From: Neoceratodus forsteri
Taxonomy: Eukaryota > Chordata > Ceratodontiformes > Ceratodontidae
Length of the DNA: 64,000 bases
Assembly (NCBI GenBank): GCA_016271365.2
Contig: CM057452.1
Span: 1,240,587,001 to 1,240,651,000, forward strand
Reading direction: 5' to 3'
Below are positions 22,913 to 35,340 of this stretch, piece after piece (the stretch's first letter is position 1; every line of letters starts with the position of its first letter). A program made the position numbers and the translations under genes. The notes beneath the pieces were generated by a model, which saw only the letters and a list, made by a program, of their open reading frames with translations, was not told where the DNA came from and did no database searches.

Positions 22913-23187
22913 CAGGCTGGTTTCCCCAAAAGCTGAATAGAGAAAGACAGTGAGTACAAAGAATGTATGGATAATAATGGTTCTCGGAGCAGAAAATGAG
23001 GGGTTGGAATACTAAATTGCTTATATCTCAGGAACCGTATGACGTAGAAAAAAAATGTAAAAGTCATACGATTTATGACTTTCGTGGCTAGTTTTGTACT
23101 TAGCCCCCTGGGGGCTAAGCATTTTTCTGACGAAAAGTCTGTATCTCGCACCGTTTCCGAGATAGAGGCCCTGAAAGGCGTGGTGAA

Positions 23188-23580
23188 CGCCATAATGTTA
23201 TCCTAAGGGAAAAAAAGAGAAGTTCGAAGTGCCATAACTTTTGCTCACTGTAATATTTTTTCACCAAGCCACCAAAAAGGCACATCTGTTGGATGTTGGC
23301 TGTGTTCCCTCCAAATTTCATCCCAAAAGACCAAACCGTTATTTAGCAGAAGGGCGCCAAAAGATTCCTGTAATGCGTCGGACGCCATAATATTACCCTA
23401 TGGGAAAAAGCATCAACTTTGGAGTGCCGTAACTTTGCCGCCATGTAATATTTTTTCAATGAAATACAACAAGGCACATCTGTGGGATGTAAACTGCTTT
23501 CCCTCCAAATTTCAGTCCAAAACACCAAACCGTTCTTTTGCAGCAGGGTGCCAAAGAATTGCTGTCATTGTCCCACAGCC
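23188..23580 (+). repeat. Two tandem units of about 195 bp in MOD-1
   Basis: Each unit reads in order GCCATAATRTTAYCCTA, AACTTT..., GTAATATTTTTTCA, AGGCACATCTG, CCCTCCAAATTTCA and CCAAACCGTT. A diverged relative of this unit sits in MOD-2 near 26005-26170. Confidence 0.85.
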
Positions 23581-24276
23581 TAGAAAAGTACTGCAGAAGT
23601 TTGCGAAAGCTTTCGCAAATTCATTCGACAGTGTCACAAGTGCAACTGTACTTTGCAAAAGTACTTTTTCCAGAAATTTGAAAAACATATTTCTGGGGTG
23701 TTTTACCCCAAAATAAAGACATGGCTAGCATCCTCAGGGTCCGACTAGGTGAATACAAAAAGAATTAGGTTGCTAGAGTGTCCCAATTTTAAATGCCAAG
23801 CATTTTTCTGATCGCTAACTGAAAACAAAATGGTGGATTTGTGACAGTAAAAGGGCCATTTGTGAAAGTAAAAACTGCATTTGCGACACTGTTGAACCTT
23901 TTGTTAACTTTTCCCATTGACTTATAATGGGAAATTGTTTTTTGAATAACTTTTGGACCGTTTAATATTTTTCCATGAAATCTTCAAAAGGCACACCGGG
24001 GACCCCAGCCACACAATCCCTGAAGATTTCGGACTAGTAGTGCAAACCGTGTGACTTGTAGAGATGACAGTAAAATTCCAGAAAATCGTAAATGCGTGCA
24101 GATCATGCTTAATAACTCCACAGCTGTACAAGCAACTGGTACAAAACTTGGCGGATTCTAAGGTGCATGGGTCTTGATCATGTATTCCAAATTTCAGGCA
24201 GATCCGTCAAACAGTTGAAAAGTTATTACGGTACAAAATTTTGGGTTTAACATGTAAATGGCTCCTCAACCCTAAC

Positions 24277-24412
<136 letters not shown>

Positions 24413-25080
24413 CTTTCTTTTTCAGTGGTGTCAGCCAGGATGCAATGCAGAAATGCTGCAGAATATCACAGAATGCTGTAATATGCTGCAAGGAACAGTG
24501 TAATTCAATGGTAATTAAGGCCTTTTGTTAAGCAATATTTTGTGACATGTCATTACTTCAAGTTGTGAAAAACAAAAACAAGGCACTCCGTTGCTACGGT
24601 GCTGCTACTGCAAATTATTGTGCTTCAGTAGATATATAGGGGATACATGATGGGCATGAGTGTGATATGGAAAATATTTTCACTCCTCTAGAGTGACGTC
24701 TGAATACTCACATGTGACAAAGCCATGAATTGGGTTTCAGAGGTCACTGTACAGGACTGAGCATATTTTCCATATCACACGAGTGCACATCAAGTATCCT
24801 ATTTATACAATGGGGGCCTCATTGTTGCAAAATGTACATTTTGCGCAGCTTTGCTCAATTGCACGGGTTTAGCGTGGGTTTTGGGGGTGTAATAAATGAC
24901 ATTTATTTTAACTCTGCTGATGTCATCAGGATTTATTTCACTGCAGTGAAAATAACTTTTTTTATCTCACTGGAATATGTCTCACCCCATTGTATAAATA
25001 TATATATATATACACACACACAGTATATATATTCATTGCAAAAATACTTTGTTAATGCATCAGTTAGGGCTGAAGCAAAA
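24413..25080. other. Unassigned region with an inverted repeat
   Basis: About 27 bp at 24656-24682 are inverted at 24757-24785 (shared GTGTGATATGGAAAATAT), with an intervening spacer of about 75 bp. A short TA/CA microsatellite lies at 24998-25030. Its sequence hints at a DNA-transposon remnant, but no family could be assigned. Confidence 0.5.
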
Positions 25081-26207
25081 AAAGCAGGGAAATGAGGCAT
25101 TAGGGTTTCAAACCCCAACAACCCCACCCCACCCTCCACACATCAAAAGGCGTCAGCGTGTGCCTTGGGGTCATCATCCTAAATCTCACCCCATTCCATA
25201 GCTCAGTAATCTGAGATGGTACAGTATAAGAGAATTGGGTGCTAGTTAGGCCCGACAACCCCAAGGCACATCCCAACACCTGTTGGTGTGTGGATGTTGG
25301 AGGCGGACTGGTAGGAGTGGGGGGTATTAAGGTTTGAAACCCTAACACCTCATTTTCCTACTTTTGTTGCATCAACCCTAACTGATGCATTAACAACGTT
25401 TTTTGGCAATGAATTTCCTTATTTTTTGAGAAACTGTCATCTTACCTCGGCCCTGTGCTCCCATTGCTCTATAGTGTGTTGCAGTTGCACAGGGTCCCTT
25501 TGTAACCATAAGTGTATAGAAATTGTAATTAACCCTCATCTCCCTGTGGGAAAGTAGGACCCATCCCTCTCCAATCACTCCATAATGGTATCACTTTGTT
25601 GGAGTGCATGACACATGTCTATCTATACATAAGTGTAGAGACATTGTAATGAATTGTCATCTCCCTGTGGGAGCACAAGGCCCTTCCAGTACTGCATAAT
25701 GAAGGGCTCTGCAGTCCCATTACTGCATAATGGTATCCATATGTGGGAGCACAGGGTCCTCTGGGCCCTGTGCTCCCATCTGCCTATAATTGTAAAGATG
25801 CAGCGCGGGCCTAGAGACATTCCAAGTAACCCTTGTGCTACAAATGGTGCAAAATCTCAGTAACCATAGGAATATTTGAAAACATTCCACCGCAGTTGTA
25901 ATCATGAACTGGCAACCTATATCATTGCTTAGTACACCACTGCATTTAGTGAAAAACCCATATCTCAAACTGTTCAAGAAATAGGCATCGAAAGGTACTG
26001 CATCTGCCACAATGTTATCCTAATGGGAAATTTCCAAAATGTGAAATGTTATAAGTATGGAAGCAATGAAAATGTTATCACCAAACCAGCACAAGTCACA
26101 TCTTTGGGGCAAGTCCTTTGTACCCTGAAAATGTCAGCCCAAAAGTCCCTACCATTTCTTTACAGTGAAGTGACAAAGAAACAGTACACTTTAGAAATCC
26201 CTTTTCT

Positions 26208-26960
26208 TCAGCTGTCAAAATCCCTTTTCACAAGACGAATACCTTTTCACGAGGTGTCAAAATCCCTTTTCACATCACAAAAATGGATTTCTGGCAGGGC
26301 CATCTGGTCCCAGAAATCAAATCCTTTGCATCTTCTGACACCACCATAAAAGAATCAGCTCCTAAAGGGATTTTGACAGCTCAAGATATGAGATTTGAGT
26401 TTGTCAGGCCAGATAGCCTCTCACCAGGTAATCCCTTTCACGATGCAAAGGAGATTTTGATAGCTCGCAAGGGATTTGAAAACTTAATCCCTTTTCATGA
26501 GGTGTCAAAATCCTTTTCATGAGCCAAATTCCTTTTGCAAGGTGTCAAAATCCATTTCTGCATCTTGAAAGGGATTACCCACAAGGCCATCTGGTATGAC
26601 TACCAATCCCTTTTTGTAAGCAGTCAAAATCCCTTTTCAGGAGGTGTCAAAACCCCATTTTGCATTGCGAAAAGTGATTGGAAACAAATCACAAAAAGGG
26701 ATATTAAAAATCTGAAATAAAAATTCTGGGACGACTGCAAAGTAAACCAAAGGCAAAGAACTATAAAGGACATCCACATGATCTAAATACATACTCAGAT
26801 GTCTCCAGAAGACATCCCTGGGTAAAGTTATAACAGTTTCGACTGGAAAAATTAAAACAAGATGGGGCTGGCAAAAAGGGAATTTTTTTTCATGAAGAGG
26901 GATTTAAAGAATCCCTTTTCACAAGCTGTTAAAATCCCTTTTTGTGAGCCCTAAATCCTT
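26208..26960. repeat. Array of TGTCAAAATCCCTTTTCAC motifs in both orientations
   Basis: About 750 bp with more than ten copies of variants of TGTCAAAATCCCTTTTCACA, some inverted (AAAGGGATTTTGACAGCTC). Spacing is irregular, about 20-60 bp. Opposite copies can pair, so the region could form alternative hairpins. A 79-residue and a 108-residue open frame here are by-products. Confidence 0.85.
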
Positions 26961-27370
26961 TTTTGCATTGTGCAGCTATTCAAAAGACTGAACTGATCAT
27001 GCTCAAAACTCGAAATTTCAAAATTAAATAACTTTGAAAAAGATTCATATTTCTTCAGCAAACTAATAGTAGCGTGTTCTTTGTGGCATGCTCTTTCTAT
27101 CCTGAAAATGTCAGACCAAAATTCCAAATGGCATGGTCACAGTGTGATAAGGAAAAAACAGCCAAGACAGCAAAAAAAGTGACTTTTACAGTTTTTTCAC
27201 TATGTGCAGCACAAAATGTACAAATCCGATTGAATCAAAACTTGATACATCAAGAGAGCTACCTGACAGGACAGCGCATACCAAATATTTTGCAAATATG
27301 TTGAATAGTTGCAAAGTTATTAAAGTGCAAAATCTGAGGTTTCACATTAAACTGCCTACTCCACCCTAAC

Positions 27371-27396
27371 TATTGTGGTGCTACCACGCCACAATA
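27371..27396 (+). other. Terminal hairpin of MOD-2
   Basis: Arms TATTGTGGTGC and ACGCCACAATA (26 nt with the loop TACC) pair at 10 of 11 positions, counting one T-G wobble. Compared with the MOD-1 hairpin, two base pairs change on both sides together (A-T to T-A and A-T to G-C). Confidence 0.85.
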
Positions 27397-28830
27397 ATAT
27401 ATAGTAAATATAAATAGATATAGATAGATATCTATTGGGTTAGCAAGGTATATTGGGAATTATACTACATGTAGAACCTTTCCTCCAATTAGAAACTAGG
27501 ATTACACACATTTCATACCATAGTGAACTCACACCAGTCTTTTTATTCTCAATAAAATAACTGGTCAGAGACCTGCACTAACAGATGCAGATGCACAGGG
27601 TTCTCTGGGCCCTGCACCAAGGGAAGAGTCCATTTGTCTGTGGAAATGCAGAACCCTCTGGACCTTGCACTTTTGTGTGACAACAGATGACACGAATCTG
27701 TGGGGCTTTCTGGCTGATATGGAGGTTCAGAAGGAACACAAGGAAGATTTATTTTACAGAAAGAGTGGTGGAGCCATGGAACAATCTACAGTCGATGTTT
27801 TAGGGGCTTTAACATGGTTAACACTTAATGAAGGTTAAAGTCATAACTCACTGTGATGGAAACCTTTAAGGAAAATGGGGTGATAAGGGGGAACATTAGG
27901 ACCCTGGACCCTTGATGGATAGTAGGTTCCATCATTAAATAGGGGACTCGGGCAGACTGGGTTGACCGTTGGTCTTGATCTGCCATCATTGTCTATGTTT
28001 TTTTGTCTGCAGAATGACAGGCCCCTACAGCCACAGATACAAATACACAGCAACCAAATTACAAGAGTTCCTTTATTTGCAAAAGCACAGGCCCCTATTG
28101 GGCCAGCACTTCTTTAGCCAGATATACTCAGCAGCACTGTAAGACATATACACAGTTCTGTTTGCAGAAGTGGAGGTGCCACAAAAGCCATGTTACCAAA
28201 GTTGCAACAACATTTCTGTTAGCAGAAGCAGGGGGCCCCTGAGGGGCCTGCCCCTCCTCAGCCACTGGTATTAGACGTACATGCTGACTTCTGACTGCAG
28301 AAGTGTAGGCCCCTTTCAGGCCTGCACATAAGCAGCAACATATAGAAAATCATGCACTAAAATATCCGGCTAACTTTCCAGGCACCACCCATTACCCCCC
28401 TTAAGACAGCAAAATCTAGTGGTTTTAACATAATCAGAGCTTTAAAAGGTAACATTTTACTTATTTTGTTTTCAGGGAATGTTCCACCCCTATAAAAACT
28501 GTTACCCAATTGAAACATTTCTAGATCTGCTGCTGAAATCATGATACCACATTGCAACAGAACTTCTGTCTGCAGAAGTGCAGGCCCCATGGAGCTGGTG
28601 CTTCCACAGCCAGAGGTACTTATGGACAATACTTTCATTTTTTTATATTTTTTTATACTTACTTTATTAGTAATTTTATCATTTTTCAATACAAGATAGC
28701 TTTTACATTGTGTGCTAACACCATGACATATGGGTAAGTTGCAAATCAAACTCTTCTAAGTTGTATTCTATGTCTTACCCAGCTCACTGAATCTATGAAA
28801 ATACAATATAGTTTCTTTCCTTTTAAAAAT
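27397..28830. repeat. Diverged MOD-type body sequence
   Basis: At 27570-27700 and again near 28010-28050, 28160-28330 and 28550-28620, phrases such as CTGCAGAAGTG, CAGGCCCC and GGCCCTGCACC recur with irregular spacing. Similar phrases occur in MOD-3 near 59930-60190. I read this as a body fragment of the modular family, interrupted by unrelated AT-rich DNA near 27720-27980 and after 28630. Confidence 0.45.
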
Positions 28831-30142
28831 TAACAATTTAAATATAAACAACAGTACAAATCTGGACATTAATACATACACTTAATTGCATGGCTCACGT
28901 GTGGGTCCCTAGCCAGGGAAGTGAGAAGAACAACCTCTTCCCATTAAAGGCAGTACAATAGAATACTTTAATAATAACTCCCTGATATTTGTCTTGTCTA
29001 TCCAGTCCACACAGTTGTATCCATCTCCCACCCTGTACACTGAGACAAAATGTCTGTCAGTTCATAATAATTGTACTCTTAGTCCAATGTTACAAGAATT
29101 TCTCTATTCTGTCCTGTGTGAAATAAGTCATTCTCACTATTTCCTGAATTTCATTAACAATCTGACTCCAGTCAGCCACCGTTGATGGATCAGGGTTAAG
29201 TCACTTATGTATTATAGACTTTCTCACTGCAGCAATTCAAATGTAGCACAGATATCTGGCATTAGATCCCTTCACCTCTGCTAGTGGCAAACCCAAGATC
29301 AGATTATGGAACTGGATCAAACTAATAGTCTGAAAAAGGGCATCTATTTTGTTTAGTACCTCAGGTCTAAATCCATTCAACATTAGGCAGGAATAAAAAA
29401 TATGAAAGTATGAAACCCTCTGTTCATCACAATTTTTACAGCAGTGAGATGTACTTACTACATCTCACTTAGCTTGAAGTATAGGAATAATAAATAATCT
29501 TGTTTTCATTTTCCACATAAATTCCTGCCAGTAAGGCGAGGACGTTGTTTTAAAGGTACCCTCCCAAGCTCTATGCCACTCTTTAGGAGTAGATTAAACT
29601 CCACCTCTGCTTCCAATTTTGCAGCAATATGTTGTGAGGAGTCTACCCTATGATAATGTTGGAACTGGCATAAGAGTGAAATAGCACCTTGAAGTGTTGA
29701 AAGTGTTCTAGAGGTAGGCGGCTTACTAAAGTGGTTTGAAGATTATGTTGGCATCTCAGATGAGTCTGTAAATAGGTACTTATTGGAAAATATCTGAATC
29801 TGTTCTTTTGTAACAACCTAAAGGACCTGCAACACTCTTCAAAGATAAAAATGGAGTCCCCTTGTAATATTTGTGTGGGTATTTTAAGTACCTCCTTGTC
29901 TGGTGTGACTACCATTGCTCCATAGTTCCTGGAAGGAAATCCACATTCCATGGAAACCAACAGTACCTCCATCACTCCATCTGTACCTTAGGGTATGACT
30001 GAAATGTGTCCCAGGTGGACAGGGTAATATGCATGGATAAAAACCAATCATTTGTAAGTGGTCATCCTTGTATAGTGTTGAAGAGGATGGACTGCAGTGG
30101 CTTGTTGTCCACCCAATTGTCTTCCATTTTCTGCCAATTTAT
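28830..30142 (-). pseudogene. L1-type LINE ORF2 C-terminal part (outer element, distal half)
   Basis: Minus-strand frames give W-V-D-N-K-P-L-Q-S-I-L-F near 30075-30115 and, at 29643-29975, a segment with D-S-I-F-I-F-E-E-C and R-F-R-Y-F-P-I-S-T-Y-L-Q. This resembles the region after the RT in vertebrate L1 ORF2 proteins. It is decayed. Its content begins where the L1 at 53571-56045 stops, so I infer that both are halves of one element split by SINE-A. Confidence 0.5.
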
Positions 30143-30146
30143 TAAT

Positions 30147-30337
30147 TTTTTATTTATTTATTTAGTTTTTGTTGCCCGGGTAAGTGCAGTAGACAAATTC
30201 TGCCTATTTTCAGGCACGACCCGGGGGAAGGAGATACAGGTGAATGCAGACTGACCTTGAACCACATTGAGCTGCTGGTGGTATTTTTAGGAATGGAGGG
30301 AAATTTGTCCAGGGCACCAGAGAAATTCCCTTAATCT
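30147..30337 (-). mobile_element. SINE-A, 3' half
   Basis: Reverse complement of the SINE tail half: (TAAA)n, then AACAAAAACTAAAT, the CTGAAAATAGGC segment and the CCTGGACAAATTTCC segment. The match stops at AAATTCCC (30323-30330), exactly where Tx1-A begins. The other half is at 53367-53571. Confidence 0.8.
30323..30337. repeat. Left target duplication of Tx1-A
   Basis: AAATTCCCTTAATCT. It matches 53367-53381 (AAATTCCCCTGCTCT) at 12 of 15 positions. Confidence 0.65.
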
Positions 30338-30361
30338 GCTGTAGGGGCAACCCTTGGTCAT

Positions 30362-30903
30362 TTGGCTGCTTGCCAAGATGGCCGCTGGAGATGGAGCGCA
30401 GATGGTGGCTGTAGGAGCCAAGGAGATCTCCCTGACTCTGAAACAGCAAGGGGCTTCTGTGGAAAAATCACAATAGAACAGTCTGAGGATGTAAAGGAAA
30501 TAAGTCCAGACACCTCTGATTTAGACATAGATACGTACGAAGCTGAAGATTTGGACCAGTTACCAGCATTGGAAAAAAATAGACTGCAGCTACTTGATAT
30601 GCTTACCGCTACTGAGACTACTATCCATACAGAGAGTTGGCAGTGCAAGGTGGGAGCAGAGCAGCAGCAACAGGAACCAGTGCTTCAGACAATGCAGCAG
30701 CTGATTTTGACAGACAATGACATGGCAGCTTCAAAGTCTCCAGATACAGGGCTGACAGAGCCCAATGCCAGTAGCACAATGACTCATAGTCCCGATGGAG
30801 AGAAAATTGACAAACAACCCGAACAGCCCATAATTCAGGAAAAACTGAGTACATCTTCTAGTAATCATGCAGCAAAGCTAACATTTACCGAAGACCTGTT
30901 ATT
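30362..30903 (+). pseudogene. Tx1-A ORF1, N-terminal part
   Basis: An acidic stretch is followed by L-E-K-N-R-L-Q-L-L-D-M-L-T-A, the counterpart of L-E-T-H-K-Q-Q-L-L-D-L-I-S-A in Tx1-B. The homologous frame stops at about 30903, where the tail of L2-C begins. The open frame continues a little into the ATCA repeat, coding for Asn-Gln-Ser-Ile repeats, which is not ORF1. Confidence 0.6.
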
Positions 30904-30910
30904 CAATCAG

Positions 30911-30941
<31 letters not shown>

Positions 30942-30952
30942 ATCAATCAATC
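30904..30952. repeat. (ATCA)n tail of L2-C
   Basis: About a dozen ATCA units, (TTGA)n on the minus strand, marking the 3' end of the minus-strand L2-C element. Simple repeat tails of this kind are typical of L2-like LINEs. Confidence 0.9.
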
Positions 30953-31419
30953 AATTCTTTATTTAACAAAGGTGAACACCACTGAGTATACTCATTTCCA
31001 AGGTGGACCTGTGAACAATTCTCAGAAACAGTTTTTACATAGAAACAACTCATACATATGTGAATTACAGGAAGAAAAGTGCATAACCAACATTACTGTT
31101 CATATGTACAGTCAGACATATGCCTAATACAGGAAAGGTAATAACAGTATATATACAGACTGTACAGAGTAAATAGAGCAGATAGTGCATTTCAGGATTG
31201 AGTTCCAAGTGACCTCTCCAATGGGGGTGGGGGTATTATAGTAGCACTGATGGGTAAATAACAGTTTTGATACACATGGGAGGGGGTAGCGGGAGGGGGT
31301 AAGGAAGAGACAATGACAATGAAGGGGGGGGCAACCTACAAGGAGTAAACTGAGACCAGGAAAAAGATTTGAAAGGCATCAGTAGAAGCAATTACACATT
31401 TTTATGAATGAACTCTAAT

Positions 31420-31850
31420 AGATACTTTTGAAATGAGACAGCTTCATCAGCAGGGCAGCATCAAGGTTTTTTGTACCTTGTTCCAGAGGACTGGCAGGGC
31501 ATGGCTTATTGCCACAAGGCTGAGACATGTTGTATCCTTTGGGATTATATGTGTAATGTAGGAATGACTTCATAACAGATAGTTGCAGGTAGAGCAAACA
31601 GGTAGGCAATCATAGATATACTGTGGAAGCTTGTGGGTAATGGCTCTATAAGTCCATAGGGCTGAATATTTGGGCCACCTATGGGTGAGTGAGTTCCAAC
31701 CTACGGAGGCATAAAGTGAACAATGGTGGGTAGAGTAAGGGGACCCTGTAATGAATCTAAGCGGTCGATGGTAGAGGATGTCCAGTTTAGAGAGTGCCAC
31801 ACTTGCACTATGTACATACAAAAAATCAGCATAGTCCAAGAGAGGCATAA
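31420..31850 (-). pseudogene. L2-C ORF2 C-terminal region
   Basis: Minus-strand frame with L-L-D-Y-A-D-F-L-Y, L-Y-H-R-P-L-R-F-I-T and W-N-S-L-T-H-R, matching L2-A near 7400-7530. In LINE proteins this region follows the RT and is thought to bind RNA. A stop lies near 31570. Confidence 0.7.
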
Positions 31851-32030
31851 TGGTTGTCCAGACTAACCTTTTTTTAGTTTCTTGTATTAGGAAATGTCTG
31901 ATATGATAAAAGACCCTGAGTCTTTGTCTTAGTTTTTGGATAACTCTTCAAGGTGGACTGAAAAGGAGAGTTTGTAGTCGATCCACACACCCAGATATTT
32001 GAATTTCTTCACATATTCAAGTGGCTCACC

Positions 32031-32768
32031 CTACAGGGTAAGTACATGTGGGACAGTTCCTGAGATTAGAGAGATGGAAATCTTAGTTGAAGGGGCAAGA
32101 AGCATGGCCTTCATCCTTTTGGCATTCAGAAGAAGTTTTAAATGTAACAAGTTGCTTTGAAGAAGGTTAAATTCAATTTGGAGGTCAGAGCATGCTAGCT
32201 CTGGAGATGGCCTAGCAATGTAAAGCACTGTATCATCAGCAAACAGATGAATATTTGCTGATTTGATTCCATTATTTACATTGTTTATGTAGATGGCAAA
32301 CTGTTACAGGACAAGAATAGACCCTTTTGGTACACCTCTAAGGAGAGACTTCAATGGGAAGAGGTCCCCATTGGCCTTGACCTGTTGACAATGGTCAGTG
32401 AGATAGTTTGTAAACCATTTTAAGGTCAAGCTGTCGGCCCCAATATTTTGTAAAGTGACCAAAAGCAGATTATGGTCCACCATATCAAATGCATTGCTAA
32501 GGTCAAGAAACAAAGCACATACATAGTTTTTGGCATCTAATGCTAACAGCCAGTCGTTCGTGACCTTAGCAAGTGCTGAGGTTGTGCTATGGTGAGACCT
32601 GAACCCAGATTGGACCTGATTGAGCAGATTGTAATTTCCAAGGAATTGCATGAGCTGGGCATTGACTACCTTTTCGAGCAACTTGAACAGTATGGGAAGC
32701 AAAGAAATAGAATGATAATTATTTAGGTCACTCAAATCACCCGATTTGTATAATAGAATGACATGCAC
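32031..32768 (-). pseudogene. L2-C reverse transcriptase
   Basis: On the minus strand it reads N-N-Y-H-S-I-S-L-L-P (32720), the A-L-F-L-D-L-S-N-A-F-D-M-V-D-H block (32480-32530), G-S-I-L and F-A-D-D (about 32232-32243). The active-site Asp pair is kept. One stop near 32304 splits the palm. Confidence 0.85.
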
Positions 32769-33249
32769 TGTTTTCCAAATGGGAGGGAGAGAACCTAGAG
32801 CAAGGGATAAGTTAACGAGATGGGTGATGGGGGGTGATAATACATAGTGTCCTAATTTTAGGAAGTAAGGATCGATGAGGTCCGCTCATGCACTTTTCTT
32901 GGTATCCAACTGCAGTAGTAGATCCTCACTTTGCTTTACTGTGACCGGCAGAAAGTGAAGGCAGGGGTATTACGTGGAACAATAGATATCAGACCATTGG
33001 GCATCTGATGACTCAGTTGGTCTCGGAGGTTATTGGCAGGTGAAGTATCAAACACCAACCCTGCTGTGGCAAAGTGGTAATTGAGCAGGTCGAGTATTAC
33101 ATGTTTGTCTGTAAAAGTGGAGCCTCCTGTAGATATTTTTTGTGGGATTGTGCTACCAGAGTTGTGGCCTGTGACATCCTTCAGTATTTTCCTAAATTTT
33201 GGAAGGCAAGTTGAAGATGAATCTAGCACTGAATAAAAGAAGTTTACTT

Positions 33250-33860
33250 TGTCAGTCCTAATTAGTTTAGGGCACCAGTTTCTGGCAGCTCAGAATGACG
33301 CCCAATCTGTAGGACATTTTGTTTTCCTTGCCCTTTCCAGTAAGGTGTTCCTGTGCCATAATGCTTCTGTCAGGCAGGCCGTAAACCACGAGTATGACCT
33401 CTTTCTAGTATGGATTTTTATATTTGGTGCATGCTTATCTATAATCTCAAGAACAATGCACTGGAAGGCCTCATAGGCTTTCTTGACAGAAGATGCCAAA
33501 TAAAACTCTTGCCAATTGGTGTGTTGGAGATCCGTGAGAAAGTCGACGGGGTCAAAGTTCCATCAACATCTCCTAAAGGTGTATTTTGAGGATGAAGCAG
33601 CCTTAGTAATAGATGTCACACAGGCTATAACATAGTGATCACTAAGATCGCTAAAGAATACTCCAGAATGTGTAAAAAGATGTGGCTTATTCACTAGAAT
33701 TAAGTCCAGTTTAGTACCATGGTCAGGATTTTAATACTGGACCTGGTGACTTCATTTATTAGTTGCGTAGTCCCAAACTTGTCACAAAGTTCTTTTAGTG
33801 GCAAGGAAGATGTGGAGAGCCAATCCATATTAAGATCACCCAGTATAATATAAGGATACT
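33250..33860 (-). pseudogene. L2-C endonuclease, C-terminal half
   Basis: The minus strand reads I-I-L-G-D-L-N-M-D-W near 33820-33850 (GDLN in the GDFN position) and S-D-H-Y-V near 33630-33650. A linker with S-W-F-T-A-C-L-T-E-A-L-W near 33360-33395 follows. Frames are broken. The preceding part continues beyond CR1-a at 35404-35540. Confidence 0.7.
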
Positions 33861-33936
33861 GGCTGCACCCCTGGCGGAGCTCTTCAATAGGTCACTTGAG
33901 ACAGGGAGGGTACCTAGGGATTGGCGAGAAGCACAT

Positions 33937-34434
33937 GTGGTGCCAATCCATAAAGGGGGGTCAAGGGAAGTACCAGGTAACTATAGACCCATCAGTTTGA
34001 CTTCGGCGGTGGGAAAATTAATGGAGAGTATACTAAAGGAACGATTGGGGGTGTACTTGGAGGAGGTGGGAGGTCTGGATAGTCGGCAACATGGGTTTGT
34101 GCCAGGTAGATCATGTCAAACCAATCTTGTGGAGTTCTATGAATGGGTAACATCAGAACTAGACAGTGGAAAGCCTGTGGATGTATTATTCTTGGACTTC
34201 AGCAAGGCGTTTGACTCTGTCCCCCACAATGGTCTGGTGGAGAAACTGACGGGGTTGGGAGTAGGCCCTTTGATGGTCAGATGGATTGAAAACTGGCTAG
34301 CTGGACTCACCCAGAGAGTAGTGGTCGGTGGGGAGCTCTCGAACCCTAGAGAGGTCGGTAGTGGGTTACCGCAGGGCTCGGTCCTTGGTCCAATCCTGTT
34401 TAATGCATACATATCGGACATCAGGAGGGTATAG
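33937..34434 (+). pseudogene. CR1-a reverse transcriptase core
   Basis: An uninterrupted frame of 165 residues covers RT blocks 1-4. It ends at a TAG just before the active-site block, which continues in the frame of 34328-34552. It is the longest intact stretch of CR1 RT in this copy. Confidence 0.85.
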
Positions 34435-34575
34435 GTGTGAAATGAGTCTCTTCACTGATGACTCCAAGATGGGAGCAGTAGGAGGGGAAGAGGGAGGTTG
34501 GCACTGCAAGGGACCTGGACACCCTGAAAGCTGGGCTCACGATGGAAATTAAATTTCAATATCACCAAATGCAAG

Positions 34576-35340
34576 GTGTTACATCTTGGGCAGGGAAACC
34601 CTAAACACAGGTACACCCTGGGAGGGGAGGCGCTGGAGGCCTCCACAGGGGAAAAAGACCTAGGGGTCATGGTGGATGCATGTATGAATAACTCTGAGCA
34701 GTGCAGGAGAGCAGCTAGCAAGGCAAACAGGATGTTGGGATGCATCGTAAGTGGGGGGATCACCTCTAGGAGCAGGGAAGTGATTCTGCCGCTGTACAAT
34801 GTACTGGTTAGACCACACCTTGAGTACTGTGTACAGTACTGGAGACCACACTTGAAGAGGGACATACAGCTCCTGGAGAGGGTACAGAGGAGGGCAACTA
34901 AGATGATACGAGGACTAGGGGATTTGACATATGAGGACAGACTTGAGGAGCTCTACCTGTTTTCATTGGAGGAGAGGAGAGACAAGGGAGACATGATTGA
35001 GGTCTTCCAGTACCTCAAGGGAATAAATAGGGTAAACATGGAGGGAATCTTTAGACTAAAGCAGGGAGGTATCACCAGAGGGCATGGTTTGAGACTTTAA
35101 GGTGGAAGGGTGAGGGGGGAAAAGAGGAGGAGGTTTTTCACTGAGAGGGTGGTGGACCCTTGGAGTGCACTACCTGGCCAACTGGTTCAGAGATCCACAG
35201 TGGAGGGCTTCAAGAGAGGGTGGGACAGATACAGAAAGCGGATGTATCTGATGATGGCCTGGCCCAGGGGGGTGGGGATGGATGATAGGGGTTTCTGGAA
35301 CACAAGGTGGGGGGGCCTCGGCACTCATCTAGGGATCTGA
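34576..35340 (+). pseudogene. CR1-a ORF2 C-terminal region
   Basis: From 34576 the frame reads through E-K-D-L-G-V-M-V-D, the H-L-E-Y-C and R-R-A-T-K-M blocks and Y-L-K-G-I-N. It has a stop near 35098. Another frame then carries R-F-F-T-E-R-V-V-D-P-W-S-A-L-P, the usual end of CR1 ORF2. Confidence 0.85.

Larger units (their letters stand above)
25081..27396 (+). mobile_element. Modular non-coding repeat MOD-2
   Basis: Order: foldback header (25130-25295, arms around CCACACATC and GTTGGTGTGTGG); CCCTAAC blocks at 25341 and 25374; a body with repeated CCCTGTGCTCCCAT-type phrases in both orientations (25440-25800); a diverged copy of the 195-bp unit (26005-26170); a long short-motif array (26208-26960); more modules (27020-27340); CCCTAAC and the terminal hairpin (27363-27396). 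It shares module order with MOD-1 but not its arrays. No coding capacity is evident. Confidence 0.65.

Noticed and set aside
22588..23193. 201-codon minus-strand open frame
   Set aside because: Its Phe/Leu/Pro-rich middle is the translation of the hexamer array, and its flanks are the non-coding modules of MOD-1.
26023..26522. Two plus-strand open frames in MOD-2
   Set aside because: They run through the short-motif array, and their residues repeat with the array.
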